Notes under the pieces: generated by a model
The model's input: only the letters and a program-made list of their open reading frames with translations
Told to the model about the DNA's origin: nothing
The model's database searches: none
Source: Myxococcus virescens
GTDB taxonomy: Bacteria > Myxococcota > Myxococcia > Myxococcales > Myxococcaceae
Length of the DNA: 64,000 bases
Reading direction: 5' to 3'
Assembly (NCBI RefSeq): GCF_900101905.1
Contig: NZ_FNAJ01000001.1
Coordinates: 682,001-746,000 of the forward strand
Program-made: the position numbers and the translations under genes
Shown: piece by piece, positions 1 to 9,746 of the stretch
Layout of the letters: each line of letters starts with the position of its first letter
How positions within the stretch are numbered: position 1 is the first letter of the stretch

Positions 1-468
1 GCGCTCCAGGCGCTCGGGGTCGAAGTCCTCGAAGCGCTCCACCGCCTCGCCCTGGTACGCGGCGTTGTTGACGAGGATGTCGATGCGCCCGAAGCGCTTC
101 ACGGTGTCCTCCACCAGCTTGCGGCACTGGGCCTCCACCGTCAGGTCACCGGGCAACAGCAGGGCCTTGCGCCCCGCGTCCTCCACCACGCGTTTCACCT
201 GCTGGGCGTCGTCCCCTTCGCTGAGGAAGGACACCGCGACGTCCGCGCCCTCGCGCGCGAAGGCCAGGCACACCGCGCGGCCAATGCCGCTGTCGCCGCC
301 GGTGATGAGCGCCACCCGGCCCTCGAGCCGGCCCAGTCCCTTGTAGGACTGTTCGCCGTAGTCAGGCTCCGGAGCCATCCGCCCCTCGTGGCCGGGGTGC
401 GGCTGCGACTGCTTGGGAAAGGGCGGCTTGGGGCCGGCTTCACGCGGGTCAGGGTTCTTCTGGGCCAT
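1..468 (-). CDS. SDR family oxidoreductase, 3' part missing (window edge)
   Basis: The first 156 codons of a short-chain dehydrogenase/reductase are visible and the gene runs off the left edge. An N-terminal tail of about 47 residues rich in Pro, Gln and His precedes the Rossmann fold. The cofactor motif TGGDSGIG is complete, as are the acidic stretch after beta-strand 3 (GDLTVE) and the NNAA motif. The YxxxK active site lies outside the window. The long tail and the TGGDSGIG form are typical of the YhdF/YghA-type SDRs of stress regulons; the substrate is unknown. The ATG at 468 is preceded by an AAGGAC ribosome-binding site. Confidence 0.9.
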   Translation of the reverse strand, partial: MAQKNPDPREAGPKPPFPKQSQPHPGHEGRMAPEPDYGEQSYKGLGRLEGRVALITGGDSGIGRAVCLAFAREGADVAVSFLSEGDDAQQVKRVVEDAGRKALLLPGDLTVEAQCRKLVEDTVKRFGRIDILVNNAAYQGEAVERFEDFDPERLER

Positions 469-579
469 GTCTGGGTCCTTTCCGGAAGGAAGTACCCAGG
501 CACGGTGGGGGTGGCGGTACCCAGCGGCAATCAAGCCCGGGCTGGTCCGGGCCCGCTCCCCCGCCCGCTCCCCACCCCC

Positions 580-1365
580 TCACTGCACGTTGACGACCCG
601 CCCCTCGGAGTGGAACACCGTCGCCTCGCACGCGGCGACGCCCGTGCACTCCAGCACCTCGCCGGGCGCGGTCGCGCTCAGGGTGAGCAGGTGGGCGGCG
701 ACAGGCGTCGTCGGCAGCAGGGTGAAGCGGACGACCGCCTCTTCCTGCTCCGTGGGGATGGTGGCCGTGGCGCTCCCTCCCTCGCGCAGCAGGGTGGCCG
801 CGACGCGGCTGGGGACCTCGCCCTCGGGCAGCCACCGGAACGAATACTCCTGGCCGCGCGTGAGCCGGTCCTCGGCGCCGGGGCCCTGGAAGGAGAAGAG
901 GCGCTTGGCCTTTCCGTTCTTCATCACCAGGGTGATGGTGTGCGTCCCGTCCTGGAGGACGATGCGGGCGTCCGCCATGGGCTCCCGCACCCAGACGTTG
1001 GGGTCGAAGTCGTAGTAGGCCCGCGTGGGCACGCACACGTCGCGGCCCGCGGTGCCGTCCACCCCGCCCCGCTCCAGTGCCATGGGCTGGCCGTTGAAGG
1101 TGGCCGTGACGCCCTCGCGAAGCTCGGTGCACCGGTCCCCTTCCGCCGCTTGCGAGAAGGTGACGGTGACGCGGTGGGCGCCCGGCTCGTCCACGCCCTC
1201 GAAGATGTCCACGTCCGACTGGGACAGCGTCAGCGTCCGGTCGGAGAGTCCCGCCAGGTCCACGACTTCCGAAGTGAGGCTGCTGCCACAACCCGACAAC
1301 AGGCCCACCGCGACGAAGGCCCCCGCCGGGATGCGAAGAAGGTTGCGACGAAGAATGGGATTCAT
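580..1365 (-). CDS. Hypothetical lipoprotein
   Basis: A protein of about 261 residues that I do not recognise. It has a basic N-terminus, a hydrophobic segment and the lipobox LLSGC, so it should be lipid-anchored in the envelope. The rest looks beta-rich and contains several Cys (for example CTEL, VCVP and the CTGVAAC pair near the C-terminus). The ATG at 1365 gives a typical lipoprotein signal; an in-frame GTG at 1377 would add four residues (MRRR) and starts one base after the stop of the upstream acetyltransferase, so the two may be co-transcribed. Confidence 0.75.
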   Translation of the reverse strand: MNPILRRNLLRIPAGAFVAVGLLSGCGSSLTSEVVDLAGLSDRTLTLSQSDVDIFEGVDEPGAHRVTVTFSQAAEGDRCTELREGVTATFNGQPMALERGGVDGTAGRDVCVPTRAYYDFDPNVWVREPMADARIVLQDGTHTITLVMKNGKAKRLFSFQGPGAEDRLTRGQEYSFRWLPEGEVPSRVAATLLREGGSATATIPTEQEEAVVRFTLLPTTPVAAHLLTLSATAPGEVLECTGVAACEATVFHSEGRVVNVQ

Positions 1366-1378
1366 GCGCCGCCGCACC

Positions 1379-2029
1379 CTATACCCGCGCCCCGCCGTCC
1401 GCGAGCAGCCCTTCCAGTCGAACCTTCACTTCCGGCCACTCCGTGTCGACGACGCTGTAGTACGCGCTGTCACGCACCACACCGCCGCGCACCAGCTTGT
1501 GGTGGCGCAGCACCCCCTCGAAGCGAGCGCCCAACCGCTCGATGGCCACCCGCGAACGCGCGTTGTGCTTGTCCGTCTTGAACTGCACCCGCATGACGCC
1601 GAGCGACTCGAAGGCGTGCCGCAGCAGCAGGTACTTGCACTCCGTGTTGATGCGCGTGCGCCACACGCGGCGGCCCAGCCACGTGTAGCCAATCTCCAGC
1701 GTCCGGTGGTCGCGCTGGATTTCGAGGAAGCGCGTGGTGCCCACCGGCGCGCCCGTCCGCCGCTCGATGATGATGAAGGGGCGCTCGCTCCCTCGCTCGG
1801 CCGCCTGGCAGGCGCTGTCGATGAAGGCCGCTACGTCCGCTTCGGTCCGCAGCACGCTCGAGAACCAGGTGAAGATGTCGTCCTCGCACAGCGCGGCCAG
1901 GGCCGGCGCATGCTCCAGGCGCAGCGGCTCCAGGCGGACGTCGTGCCCTTCGAGCGTGACGGGCGGAACGACGAGGGGGACGCAGTCACGCCGGTGCACG
2001 GCGGAGTCGGGAGGGAGGGTGGCGCTCAT
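1379..2029 (-). CDS. GNAT family N-acetyltransferase (RimJ/RimL type)
   Basis: About 216 residues with the order typical of the RimJ/RimL branch of GNAT: an opening LRPL-like strand (VRLEPLRLEHAPAL), then FIIIERRTGAPVGTT, then the ETG/IGYTWLG region and an acetyl-CoA site (RTRINTECKYLLLRHAF). The segment with RSRVAIERLGARFEGVLR is the characteristic C-terminal region. It should transfer acetyl from acetyl-CoA to an amine such as a protein N-terminus or small molecule; the substrate is not evident. ATG at 2029 was chosen over a TTG at 2068 that only adds a low-complexity tail. Confidence 0.88.
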   Translation of the reverse strand: MSATLPPDSAVHRRDCVPLVVPPVTLEGHDVRLEPLRLEHAPALAALCEDDIFTWFSSVLRTEADVAAFIDSACQAAERGSERPFIIIERRTGAPVGTTRFLEIQRDHRTLEIGYTWLGRRVWRTRINTECKYLLLRHAFESLGVMRVQFKTDKHNARSRVAIERLGARFEGVLRHHKLVRGGVVRDSAYYSVVDTEWPEVKVRLEGLLADGGARV

Positions 2030-2092
2030 GGGACGCCCACTCTGCCCACCCGGGCGCGCCGTCGACAAGCGGCGCGCCCGAACAGCCGTGAC

Positions 2093-3610
<1,518 letters not shown>

Positions 3611-3659
3611 GAGACGGGGTCTCCCGGGTTGATTCGGTCCCTCTGGACAGAGGACCACC

Positions 3660-3675
3660 ATCAAAGACCGTGCCA
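3660..3675 (-). promoter_or_regulatory. Candidate sigma-54 promoter of rpoN
   Basis: Read on the minus strand this is TGGCACG-GTCT-TTGAT. It matches the -24/-12 consensus TGGCACG-N4-TTGCW at all but the C of the -12 GC doublet, with the correct GG-N10 spacing. Transcription would start near 3650, giving a leader of about 40 bases before the rpoN ATG at 3610. Because the -12 C is normally invariant, activity is uncertain. Confidence 0.4.
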
Positions 3676-3858
3676 ACGTAACAAGGAGCCCTGACTTCGT
3701 CTAGCCCCGAAACGCGGGTCCCTTGCTTGCATGCTCAGAATTCCACAAGGAATCCAGGGGCTTAAGACCACTCAGTGTGTCACATGCACGTTGACAGGTC
3801 GACGCAAAAGCGGGGCCAACCCATTCTAAGCACTCCTCTGACAGGTGGCCAGCCGTGC

Positions 3859-4602
3859 TCAGAGCGCTTGTTGGAGGCGGAACCGTTCCCCCAGGTAGAC
3901 GGCGCGGGCCTTGGGGGACGCGGCGATCTCCGCGGGGGTGCCCTCTTCGAGGATTTGTCCCTGTGCGATGATGTACGCACGATCACAGATGCCCAGGGTG
4001 TCCTGGACGTTGTGGTCGGTGATGAGGACGCCCAGCCCGCGTTCGCGGAGGAGGAAGATCTGCCGCTGGAGGTCGCCCACGTTGATGGGGTCCACGCCAG
4101 CGAAGGGCTCGTCGAAGAGGATGAAGCGGGGTTGGGGGATGAGGCTGCGGGCAATCTCGGCGCGCCGGCGCTCGCCGCCCGAAAGGTCTCCCCCCAGGGA
4201 CTCCCCGACGTGCGTGAGGCCGAACTCGTCCAGGAGGGTGTCGGCGCGCTGCTCGCGGGCCTTGGTGTCCAGGTCCTTCTGGAGCTCCAGCACGGCCAGG
4301 AAGTTGTCGCGCACCGTGAGCTTGCGGAAGACGGAGGCTTCCTGGGGCAGGTAGCCCACGCCCCGGCGAGCACGGCGGTGCATGGGCAGGTGCGTGAGGT
4401 CCTCGTCGCCAATGCGCACGCGTCCCGCATCCGGAGACACCAACCCCACCACCATGTTGAAGCTGGTCGTCTTCCCCGCGCCGTTGGGCCCCAGCAGGCC
4501 CACCACTTCCCCAGGGGCCACGCTGAAGGACACGCCAGCCACCACCTTCTTGCGGCCGCGGAAACTCTTCTCCAGGCCCTCGGCGATCAGCCTCGCGCTC
4601 AT
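3859..4602 (-). CDS. lptB: LPS export ABC transporter ATP-binding protein LptB
   Basis: A 247-residue ATPase with Walker A GPNGAGKT (about residues 38-45), Q-loop [11 protein letters not shown] signature LSGGERRR, Walker [13 protein letters not shown] and the switch His in ITDHNV. The [15 protein letters not shown] stretch after the H-loop is typical of LptB. It powers extraction of LPS from the inner membrane by LptFG and its transfer through LptC and LptA to LptDE. The ATG overlaps the lptA stop by four bases (ATGA), so it is translationally coupled to lptA. lptF and lptG are not in the window. Confidence 0.97.
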   Translation of the reverse strand: MSARLIAEGLEKSFRGRKKVVAGVSFSVAPGEVVGLLGPNGAGKTTSFNMVVGLVSPDAGRVRIGDEDLTHLPMHRRARRGVGYLPQEASVFRKLTVRDNFLAVLELQKDLDTKAREQRADTLLDEFGLTHVGESLGGDLSGGERRRAEIARSLIPQPRFILFDEPFAGVDPINVGDLQRQIFLLRERGLGVLITDHNVQDTLGICDRAYIIAQGQILEEGTPAEIAASPKARAVYLGERFRLQQAL

Positions 4603-5225
4603 CGAGCCGTGCCTCCCTGGGCGGAGGGGGCCGTCCCGGAGGACGGGGCCGGACGGGGCGCGGACTGCCGCCCCTTGCGCCTGGCCGGGGCGGGGTTGGA
4701 GGGCAGCGATTCGAAGACGATGACGGCGTTCTCCACCTCCAGCCGCTCGTTGCCCAGCGTCAGCCGGACCTTCGTCCCGCGCATGTGCGTGGTGCCCTGG
4801 TGGGCCTCGGGCGAGCCCGTCACCACCAGCACGCCGCTGGGCACGTCGTATTCGGCGCGCTCGCCCTTGGCCATGCGGTCGCCGTCCACGGCATGCACCC
4901 CGCCGGTGCACACCACCCGCGTCACCTCGCGTTGAGGGGTGTAGTTGGCCGTCATCCGGTCGCACTTCAAGTCGAGCGTGCGGTGCTTCACCTTCACGTT
5001 GCCGGTGAGGGTGGCCTGGGACTTCTGGAAGGTGACGTGGTCGCCGTTGATTTGAACGGGCTCCGTCAGCTCCTTGCCGCCCAGGGGGGTCGGGGCGCGG
5101 GTCCCCGTCCCAGCGGTGGGGTCAGAGCCCCCCACGGCGGCGGGAGGCGTGCCCTGCGCGGGGGTGGCGGCGACCGCGGGCGCGGGCTGCGCGACGAAGA
5201 AGGCCATCACGAGGAACTCAATCAC
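4599..5225 (-). CDS. lptA: LPS transport periplasmic protein LptA (OstA-like)
   Basis: 208 residues: a short hydrophobic signal segment, a Pro/Ala/Thr-rich linker, then the OstA/LptA beta-jellyroll repeats ([20 protein letters not shown], then [19 protein letters not shown], then [20 protein letters not shown]). The periplasmic bridge is built of head-to-tail LptA units that carry LPS to the outer membrane. The C-terminal 25 residues are basic and Pro/Ser-rich. The GTG at 5225 overlaps the lptC stop (GTGA); an ATG six codons later is also possible. Weak overall similarity is usual for deltaproteobacterial LptA, so the call relies on the repeats and on the position between lptC and lptB. Confidence 0.87.
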   Translation of the reverse strand: MIEFLVMAFFVAQPAPAVAATPAQGTPPAAVGGSDPTAGTGTRAPTPLGGKELTEPVQINGDHVTFQKSQATLTGNVKVKHRTLDLKCDRMTANYTPQREVTRVVCTGGVHAVDGDRMAKGERAEYDVPSGVLVVTGSPEAHQGTTHMRGTKVRLTLGNERLEVENAVIVFESLPSNPAPARRKGRQSAPRPAPSSGTAPSAQGGTAR

Positions 5226-5773
5226 TCTGGCGCTCCCAGCACGGACTCCACCGAGCCCGCGAAGTTGAACGTCTCGTCCGGGAAGAACAGCTCGAAGCGG
5301 TCCGCCCGCAGCCGGTAGTCAGGTCCCTTCACCGTCACCCCCTCGTTTCCATGCGCCCGCTCCGTGGTGGCGTCGTACGTCAACCGGGGAGTGCGGGCCT
5401 CCATGCCCTTCCCGGTGCGGATGATGACACCGCCCGAGGCCACCACCTGCTTGGACGCGAGGCTCCCCTCCATATTCGGGGCGCTCACCTCCACGCCTCC
5501 CTCCGCCCCTGGGGGCGCTGCCTGGGAAGAGGAACCCGGCGGAATCCGGAGGGTGGCGTCGGTGGCCCACACCTCGCCGGTGGTGCGCTGGTAGGACACC
5601 TGCCGGGCCGTGCCGGAGCGGATGAGCCGGGCGCCCTCGAAGGACTCCAGACGCGCGCCGTGCAGCACCACCTCCGGGGGAGGCTGGCCGCCGGACGCAC
5701 CCTCGCCGGTGCCCGGCTTGCAACCGGGGGCGAACACCAGGATGACGAGGCTGGCGGCGAGCAGGCGAGACAC
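5222..5773 (-). CDS. lptC: LPS export system protein LptC, lipoprotein form
   Basis: 183 residues with a GTG start and a lipobox ending in FAPGC, so it is predicted to be lipid-anchored instead of held by the N-terminal membrane helix of enterobacterial LptC. The body has the LptC jellyroll pattern: LHGARLESFEGARLIRSGTA, WATDATLRIPP, EVSAPNMEGSLASKQVVASG and a closing RLRADRFELFFPDETFNFAG. It should take LPS from LptBFG and pass it to LptA. It overlaps lptA by four bases and follows lpxL by 12 bases. Confidence 0.85.
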   Translation of the reverse strand: MSRLLAASLVILVFAPGCKPGTGEGASGGQPPPEVVLHGARLESFEGARLIRSGTARQVSYQRTTGEVWATDATLRIPPGSSSQAAPPGAEGGVEVSAPNMEGSLASKQVVASGGVIIRTGKGMEARTPRLTYDATTERAHGNEGVTVKGPDYRLRADRFELFFPDETFNFAGSVESVLGAPE

Positions 5774-5785
5774 AGGGCTTCCTTA

Positions 5786-6739
5786 TCACCCGGCGGATGC
5801 GGGCGCCGCCTCCGGAAGTGGGACGTCCTCGCTCACCGGTGGACGCGTCTTCCAGCGCTGGTGCATCCACACCCACTGTTCCGGCGTCCGCCGGATGGCG
5901 GCTTCGATTCGGCTGGACAGGGCGGCGGTGAGGGCCAGGGCGGCCGCCTCGCGGTCCGCGTCCTGGGGCACCGGGACCTCTTCCATGGACAGGCGGTACC
6001 CCGCCCCTTCGCGGTGGCAGAAGCCCGTCACCACCGCCGCGCCCGTGCGGATGGCCAGGTCCGCGGCGGCGCGCGGGGTGGCGGCCAGCTGGCCGAAAAA
6101 GGGCACGAAGAGGGACTGCACCTTCGTGTCCTGGTCGATGAGGATGCCCAGGATTTCGCCGTTGCGCAGGGCGCGCAGCATGGCCCGGGCAGCGCCTTCC
6201 TGGCCGCGCCAGATGCTCCGCACCCCGCCGCGGGCCCGGAACTGGCCCACCAGCTCCGTCAGCCGGGGGTCGGTGGTCTCCTTGGCGATGCTCTGGCTGG
6301 GGTAGCCGGCGCGCGCCACGCGGCGGGCGAGCAGCTCCCAGTTTCCCACGTGCCCGGACACGAAGACGACGCCGCGCCCCCGGGCCAGGGCCGTCTCCAG
6401 CACCTGCCGGTCGGCGTCCGGCCAGGCGACCAGGCGCTCCAGGGCCTCGTCCAGGGCGCCCGTGCAGGCCACCTCCAGCGCGGCGGCGGCCAGGTGGCGG
6501 AAGGCGTCGCGGGCCAGGGCCTGCCGGTCCGCGTCAGACTTTTCCGGGAAGGCCACGGAAAGGGACTTGAGGGCCTTGCGGCGCTCCCCTCCGGCCAGGG
6601 TGTAGGCCAGGGCGCCCAGACGCGCACCCAGGCTCCGGGCGACGCCCAGGGGCAGAGGTTGAAGGAGCAACAGGACGCCACGGATGAGCACGTAGCGGAG
6701 GAAACGCTTGAGGCGCTTTGCTAAGGGTGGACGCTCCAC
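5786..6739 (-). CDS. lpxL: Lipid A biosynthesis late acyltransferase (LpxL/HtrB family)
   Basis: 317 residues. After a basic N-terminus and a membrane-anchoring segment (RYVLIRGVLLLLQPLPL) comes the catalytic H-x4-E motif in GHVGNWE (His near residue 131), then GILIDQDTK and FFGQLAATPRAAADLAIRTGA, all diagnostic of LpxL/LpxM enzymes that add a secondary acyl chain to Kdo-lipid A. WMHQRWKTRP near the C-terminus is also characteristic. The GTG at 6739 lies only 17 bases from the divergent astB start, so its promoter must sit in the astB coding region. It heads the lptC-lptA-lptB unit, linking lipid A maturation to LPS export. Confidence 0.94.
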   Translation of the reverse strand: MERPPLAKRLKRFLRYVLIRGVLLLLQPLPLGVARSLGARLGALAYTLAGGERRKALKSLSVAFPEKSDADRQALARDAFRHLAAAALEVACTGALDEALERLVAWPDADRQVLETALARGRGVVFVSGHVGNWELLARRVARAGYPSQSIAKETTDPRLTELVGQFRARGGVRSIWRGQEGAARAMLRALRNGEILGILIDQDTKVQSLFVPFFGQLAATPRAAADLAIRTGAAVVTGFCHREGAGYRLSMEEVPVPQDADREAAALALTAALSSRIEAAIRRTPEQWVWMHQRWKTRPPVSEDVPLPEAAPASAG

Positions 6740-6756
6740 GAGGCGTTCAATATCCC

Positions 6757-8079
6757 ATGCGCGAATACAACTTCGACGGGCTCGTTGGGCCCACCCACAA
6801 TTACGGCGGCCTCTCGCCCGGCAACCTGGCGTCGCAGAGCCATGTCGGTGAGCCCAGCCACCCCCGGGACGCGGCCCTCCAAGGGCTGGAAAAGATGCGC
6901 TTCGTGTCCGCCCTGGGGGTGGGACAGGCCGTGCTGCCGCCCCAGCCGCGCCCGTCCCTGCACGCGCTGAGGGCGCTGGGCTTCACGGGCTCGGACGAGG
7001 AGGTCATCACCCGGGCCGCGCGCGAGGCCGAGCACCTGCTGCGCCTGACGTCCAGCGCGTCCTCCATGTGGACGGCCAACGCGGCCACGGTGGCGCCCAG
7101 CACGGACACGGCGGATGGCCGGGTACACCTGACGCCAGCCAACCTGTCGCAGATGTACCACCGGGCCATCGAGGCGGAGACGACGCACTCGGTGCTGCGC
7201 GCCATCTTCTCCAGCGAGAAGCACTTCGCGGTGCACGCGCCGCTGCCGGGCAGCGGGCACTTCGCGGACGAGGGCGCGGCCAACCACACGCGGCTCGCCA
7301 CGCCTGGGCACGCGGGCGTCCATCTGCTCGCCTGGGGCCGCAGCGCATGGCAGGACGTGCAGGGGCCCAGCCGCTTCCCCGCGCGGCAGACGCTGGAGGC
7401 CAGCCAGGCGCTGGCCCGGCTGCACCAGTTGGACGCGAAGTCGGTGCTCTTCCCGCAGCAGCACCCCGAGGGCATCGACGCGGGGGCCTTCCACACGGAC
7501 GTGCTGGCGGTGGGCAACGAGCGGTTCCTGATGCTGCACGAGCTGGCCTTCGTGGACCACGCGGGGCTGCTGGCGGTGCTGCGCGAGAAGCTGGGCCAGG
7601 ACTTCCGCGCGGTGGTGGCCACGAATGCGGAGCTGCCGGCGAAGGACGCGGTGAAGGCCTACCCGTTCAACTCGCAGGTGCTGACGCTGCCGGACGGCAC
7701 CATGGCGATTGTGGCGCCGATAGAGAGCCGGGAGACGCCCGCGGCGCGGCAGTTCCTGGAGCGCGTGGTGGCCGAGGACACGCCGGTGAAGGCCGTGCAC
7801 TACCTGGACGTGCGCCAGTCGATGAACAACGGCGGCGGACCGGCCTGCCTGCGCCAGCGGGTGTGGCTCACGGACGAGGAGCGCGGGGCCATCAAGGCGG
7901 ACGTCTTCTACACGCCCGCGCTGCATGACTCGCTGGCCGGCTGGGTGCGGCGGCACTACCGCGAGGTGCTGCGACCCAAGGACCTGCAGGACCCGCAGCT
8001 GGCGCGAGAGACGATGACGGCGCTGGATGAGCTGACCCGGATTCTCAACCTGGGCAGCGTCTACGACTTCCAACGCTGA
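6757..8079 (+). CDS. astB: N-succinylarginine dihydrolase AstB
   Basis: 440 residues, close to the family length of about 447. It opens with the AstB signature NFDGLVGPTHNYGGLSPGN and keeps the amidinotransferase-fold active site: GSGHFADEGAANHTR, GAFHTDVLAVGNE, and the nucleophile Cys in NGGGPACLRQRVWL. It hydrolyses N-succinylarginine to succinylornithine, ammonia and CO2, the second step of the arginine succinyltransferase pathway. No other ast genes are present, so it is detached from the pathway operon. Confidence 0.97.
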   Translation: MREYNFDGLVGPTHNYGGLSPGNLASQSHVGEPSHPRDAALQGLEKMRFVSALGVGQAVLPPQPRPSLHALRALGFTGSDEEVITRAAREAEHLLRLTSSASSMWTANAATVAPSTDTADGRVHLTPANLSQMYHRAIEAETTHSVLRAIFSSEKHFAVHAPLPGSGHFADEGAANHTRLATPGHAGVHLLAWGRSAWQDVQGPSRFPARQTLEASQALARLHQLDAKSVLFPQQHPEGIDAGAFHTDVLAVGNERFLMLHELAFVDHAGLLAVLREKLGQDFRAVVATNAELPAKDAVKAYPFNSQVLTLPDGTMAIVAPIESRETPAARQFLERVVAEDTPVKAVHYLDVRQSMNNGGGPACLRQRVWLTDEERGAIKADVFYTPALHDSLAGWVRRHYREVLRPKDLQDPQLARETMTALDELTRILNLGSVYDFQR

Positions 8080-8092
8080 GGCGTAAGACGAC

Positions 8093-8113
8093 CGCTGAGC
8101 TTCCGGCTCAGCG
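8093..8113. terminator. Hairpin between astB and the convergent sitI6-type gene
   Basis: A perfect 8-bp stem CGCTGAGC / GCTCAGCG with loop TTCCG. It covers the last codons of the minus-strand gene and lies just after astB, so it could end transcription from both sides. There is no T-run. Confidence 0.4.
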
Positions 8114-8833
8114 CGCGTCCAGGGGCTGGAAGGTGACGCCCTCCAGCTTCAGCCGGTCTGCCGCGACCACCATGCGTTCGGTCGCGATGACGAGGGTGGG
8201 GTAATCCCTCAGCCGGAACAGGTCCACCTCGACGGGCAGCGTCTCCCGAGCGAGCCAGTATGTGTCTGGCAGACGCTCACTGGCCTCGCTTCCGCACTTC
8301 GCGCAGGTGGGCGCACGGGGATGCACGAAGCAGTCGGGATGCAGCCGGCCATGAAGCGCCAGTTGCAACTCGCGGAGCACCGGAGGGTTCTTCCCTCGGA
8401 AGGTCACGTCGAGACGACACCCGGTGAGTCCCCGGACGCCTTCGCCCCGCAACACCTCTAGCGCTTCGTCGCGAATGACGAGCGTCCAGTCCTGCAATGC
8501 GAGCTGCCCGAATGCCCCTGTCGCCGCGCCTGTCAGGGGGCCGAGCCGGGTTCCGGGCTCCAGGACCGCGCCCTCGGGCGCCAGGGGCCTGACACGCTCG
8601 CGCAGTTGGGCAAAGACCTCGAAGGGGACGGGCCAGGGGTCGGAGAACGGCTTCAGCTCAGCCCTCGAGAAGCTCGACAGGTCGACACACGGATACTGCA
8701 AGCCCGCCCAGCCGCCGCCCACCCCACACTCCGTGCAGGGCTCCACGCCTGGGAGGCCCCACTTGTGCGCGGCGCGACTCAGGTTTCCCGTGAAGCGTGA
8801 CGTCGTGCTCGCTTCGACTCGGTAGAACCTCAC
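8108..8833 (-). CDS. Double-CXXCG motif immunity protein, SitI6-like
   Basis: 241 residues with two CxxCG motifs, CTECG at residues 33-37 and CAKCG in the C-terminal half, the hallmark of a Myxococcus paralogous family whose characterised member type is the SitI6 immunity protein. The knuckles probably bind zinc. No signal peptide is visible, consistent with a cytoplasmic antitoxin. It lies 31 bases downstream of a TIGR02269-type lipoprotein, the expected toxin-immunity order. GTG at 8833 is preceded by a strong AGGAGAAGGAG stretch. By family knowledge it protects the producer and its kin against the lipoprotein toxin delivered through TraA/B outer-membrane exchange; that it neutralises this particular neighbour is inference. 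Confidence 0.82.
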   Translation of the reverse strand: MRFYRVEASTTSRFTGNLSRAAHKWGLPGVEPCTECGVGGGWAGLQYPCVDLSSFSRAELKPFSDPWPVPFEVFAQLRERVRPLAPEGAVLEPGTRLGPLTGAATGAFGQLALQDWTLVIRDEALEVLRGEGVRGLTGCRLDVTFRGKNPPVLRELQLALHGRLHPDCFVHPRAPTCAKCGSEASERLPDTYWLARETLPVEVDLFRLRDYPTLVIATERMVVAADRLKLEGVTFQPLDAR

Positions 8834-8864
8834 GCCCTCGCACTCCTTCTCCTGAGAATCGCCT

Positions 8865-9599
8865 TCATAAGGCTTCTATCCGAGGCCCACGCATTCCGGG
8901 GGCAATGGGCATGTTGTAGGGCACGACCGGGCCGGATAGCTCGAAACGAAAGGCGAGTTCGACCGCGTGCCGCATGATGACATCCCGCGATGGGGGCCGG
9001 GGATTGGCCACCACGAACTGGCGCCATGCGTTGTTCCACGCTCCTCCCGGCCCCATGCCCTTCCCGCTGTGAATCTGTCGGTGAACGTGCTCGGGGACGA
9101 CCAGGGTGAACTGGTGGATGTCGATACCCGCCGCTCGAAACCACGCCGCGAGCCGGGGTTCCTGCGGAAAGAGGTGATGTTTGATGAGCTTGCCCTGTGG
9201 TCGGGGTATCGCGGGGATGAAGACGGGAGAGCGCCGCGCCAGCGGAGCCATCGCGAGAGGCCGTGCGTCCCCTCGAATCCCTGTACGGCGCTGCCACCAG
9301 TTTCGGTAGGTGCCCGTCCCACGGAAAGCGGGGCTGCCCGTCGCCTTCTCGGCCGCCCCTACCCTCGGTGCATGCGTTACGACGTCGTCCGCCACGTCCT
9401 CGCACCGGAAGAGGCCGCAATCACCTTCATCACAAACCAGGACGAGGCAGCGCGGCACGCTCGATGCGCTGCACCCTTCGACATCCGCTTGCCACTTCGC
9501 GGCTTCCCACTCACGCATCACGGGAGAGGACGCCGTACTGCACGCGAGCGCGCCCAGAAGGAGGCAGCAGAGCGTCAGGAGCCGTAGCGACCCGTTCAT
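8865..9599 (-). CDS. SitA6-type polymorphic toxin lipoprotein (DUF2380/TIGR02269-like)
   Basis: 244 residues: a signal peptide with lipidation Cys20 (LGALAC), a Cys-rich segment (six Cys between residues 43 and 66), a linker, and a C-terminal domain with HHLFPQ (His141, His142), a His at 162, HVHRQIH (171, 173, 177) and GGAWNNAW. This His-rich pattern recurs in myxobacterial lipoproteins now named SitA6, one of the toxin families exchanged between cells by TraAB fusion. The paired histidines suggest a metal-dependent nuclease, which is an inference. It is followed at once by its likely immunity gene. The upstream region is shared with the divergent ybaK-like gene and carries a tandem octamer. 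Confidence 0.8.
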   Translation of the reverse strand: MNGSLRLLTLCCLLLGALACSTASSPVMREWEAAKWQADVEGCSASSVPRCLVLVCDEGDCGLFRCEDVADDVVTHAPRVGAAEKATGSPAFRGTGTYRNWWQRRTGIRGDARPLAMAPLARRSPVFIPAIPRPQGKLIKHHLFPQEPRLAAWFRAAGIDIHQFTLVVPEHVHRQIHSGKGMGPGGAWNNAWRQFVVANPRPPSRDVIMRHAVELAFRFELSGPVVPYNMPIAPGMRGPRIEAL

Positions 9600-9635
9600 G
9601 GCGGCTCAGCCTATCCGAACGCCCGGCTGCCCTAC

Positions 9636-9651
9636 GGACGGGCGGACGGGC
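9636..9651. repeat. Tandem repeat of GGACGGGC
   Basis: Two exact adjacent copies of the octamer GGACGGGC in the 147-base divergent region between the sitA6-type gene and the ybaK-type gene. It may be an operator or a chance effect of high GC content. Confidence 0.3.
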
Positions 9652-9746
9652 GCTCCATGGTCGGCTGTATGCCCGAGTGTGGCAGGCACCCGTGGTCGGA
9701 CGCGCTGGCGGTCATCACCTTCTTTCTAGAGGAGGTGAGATTCCCC

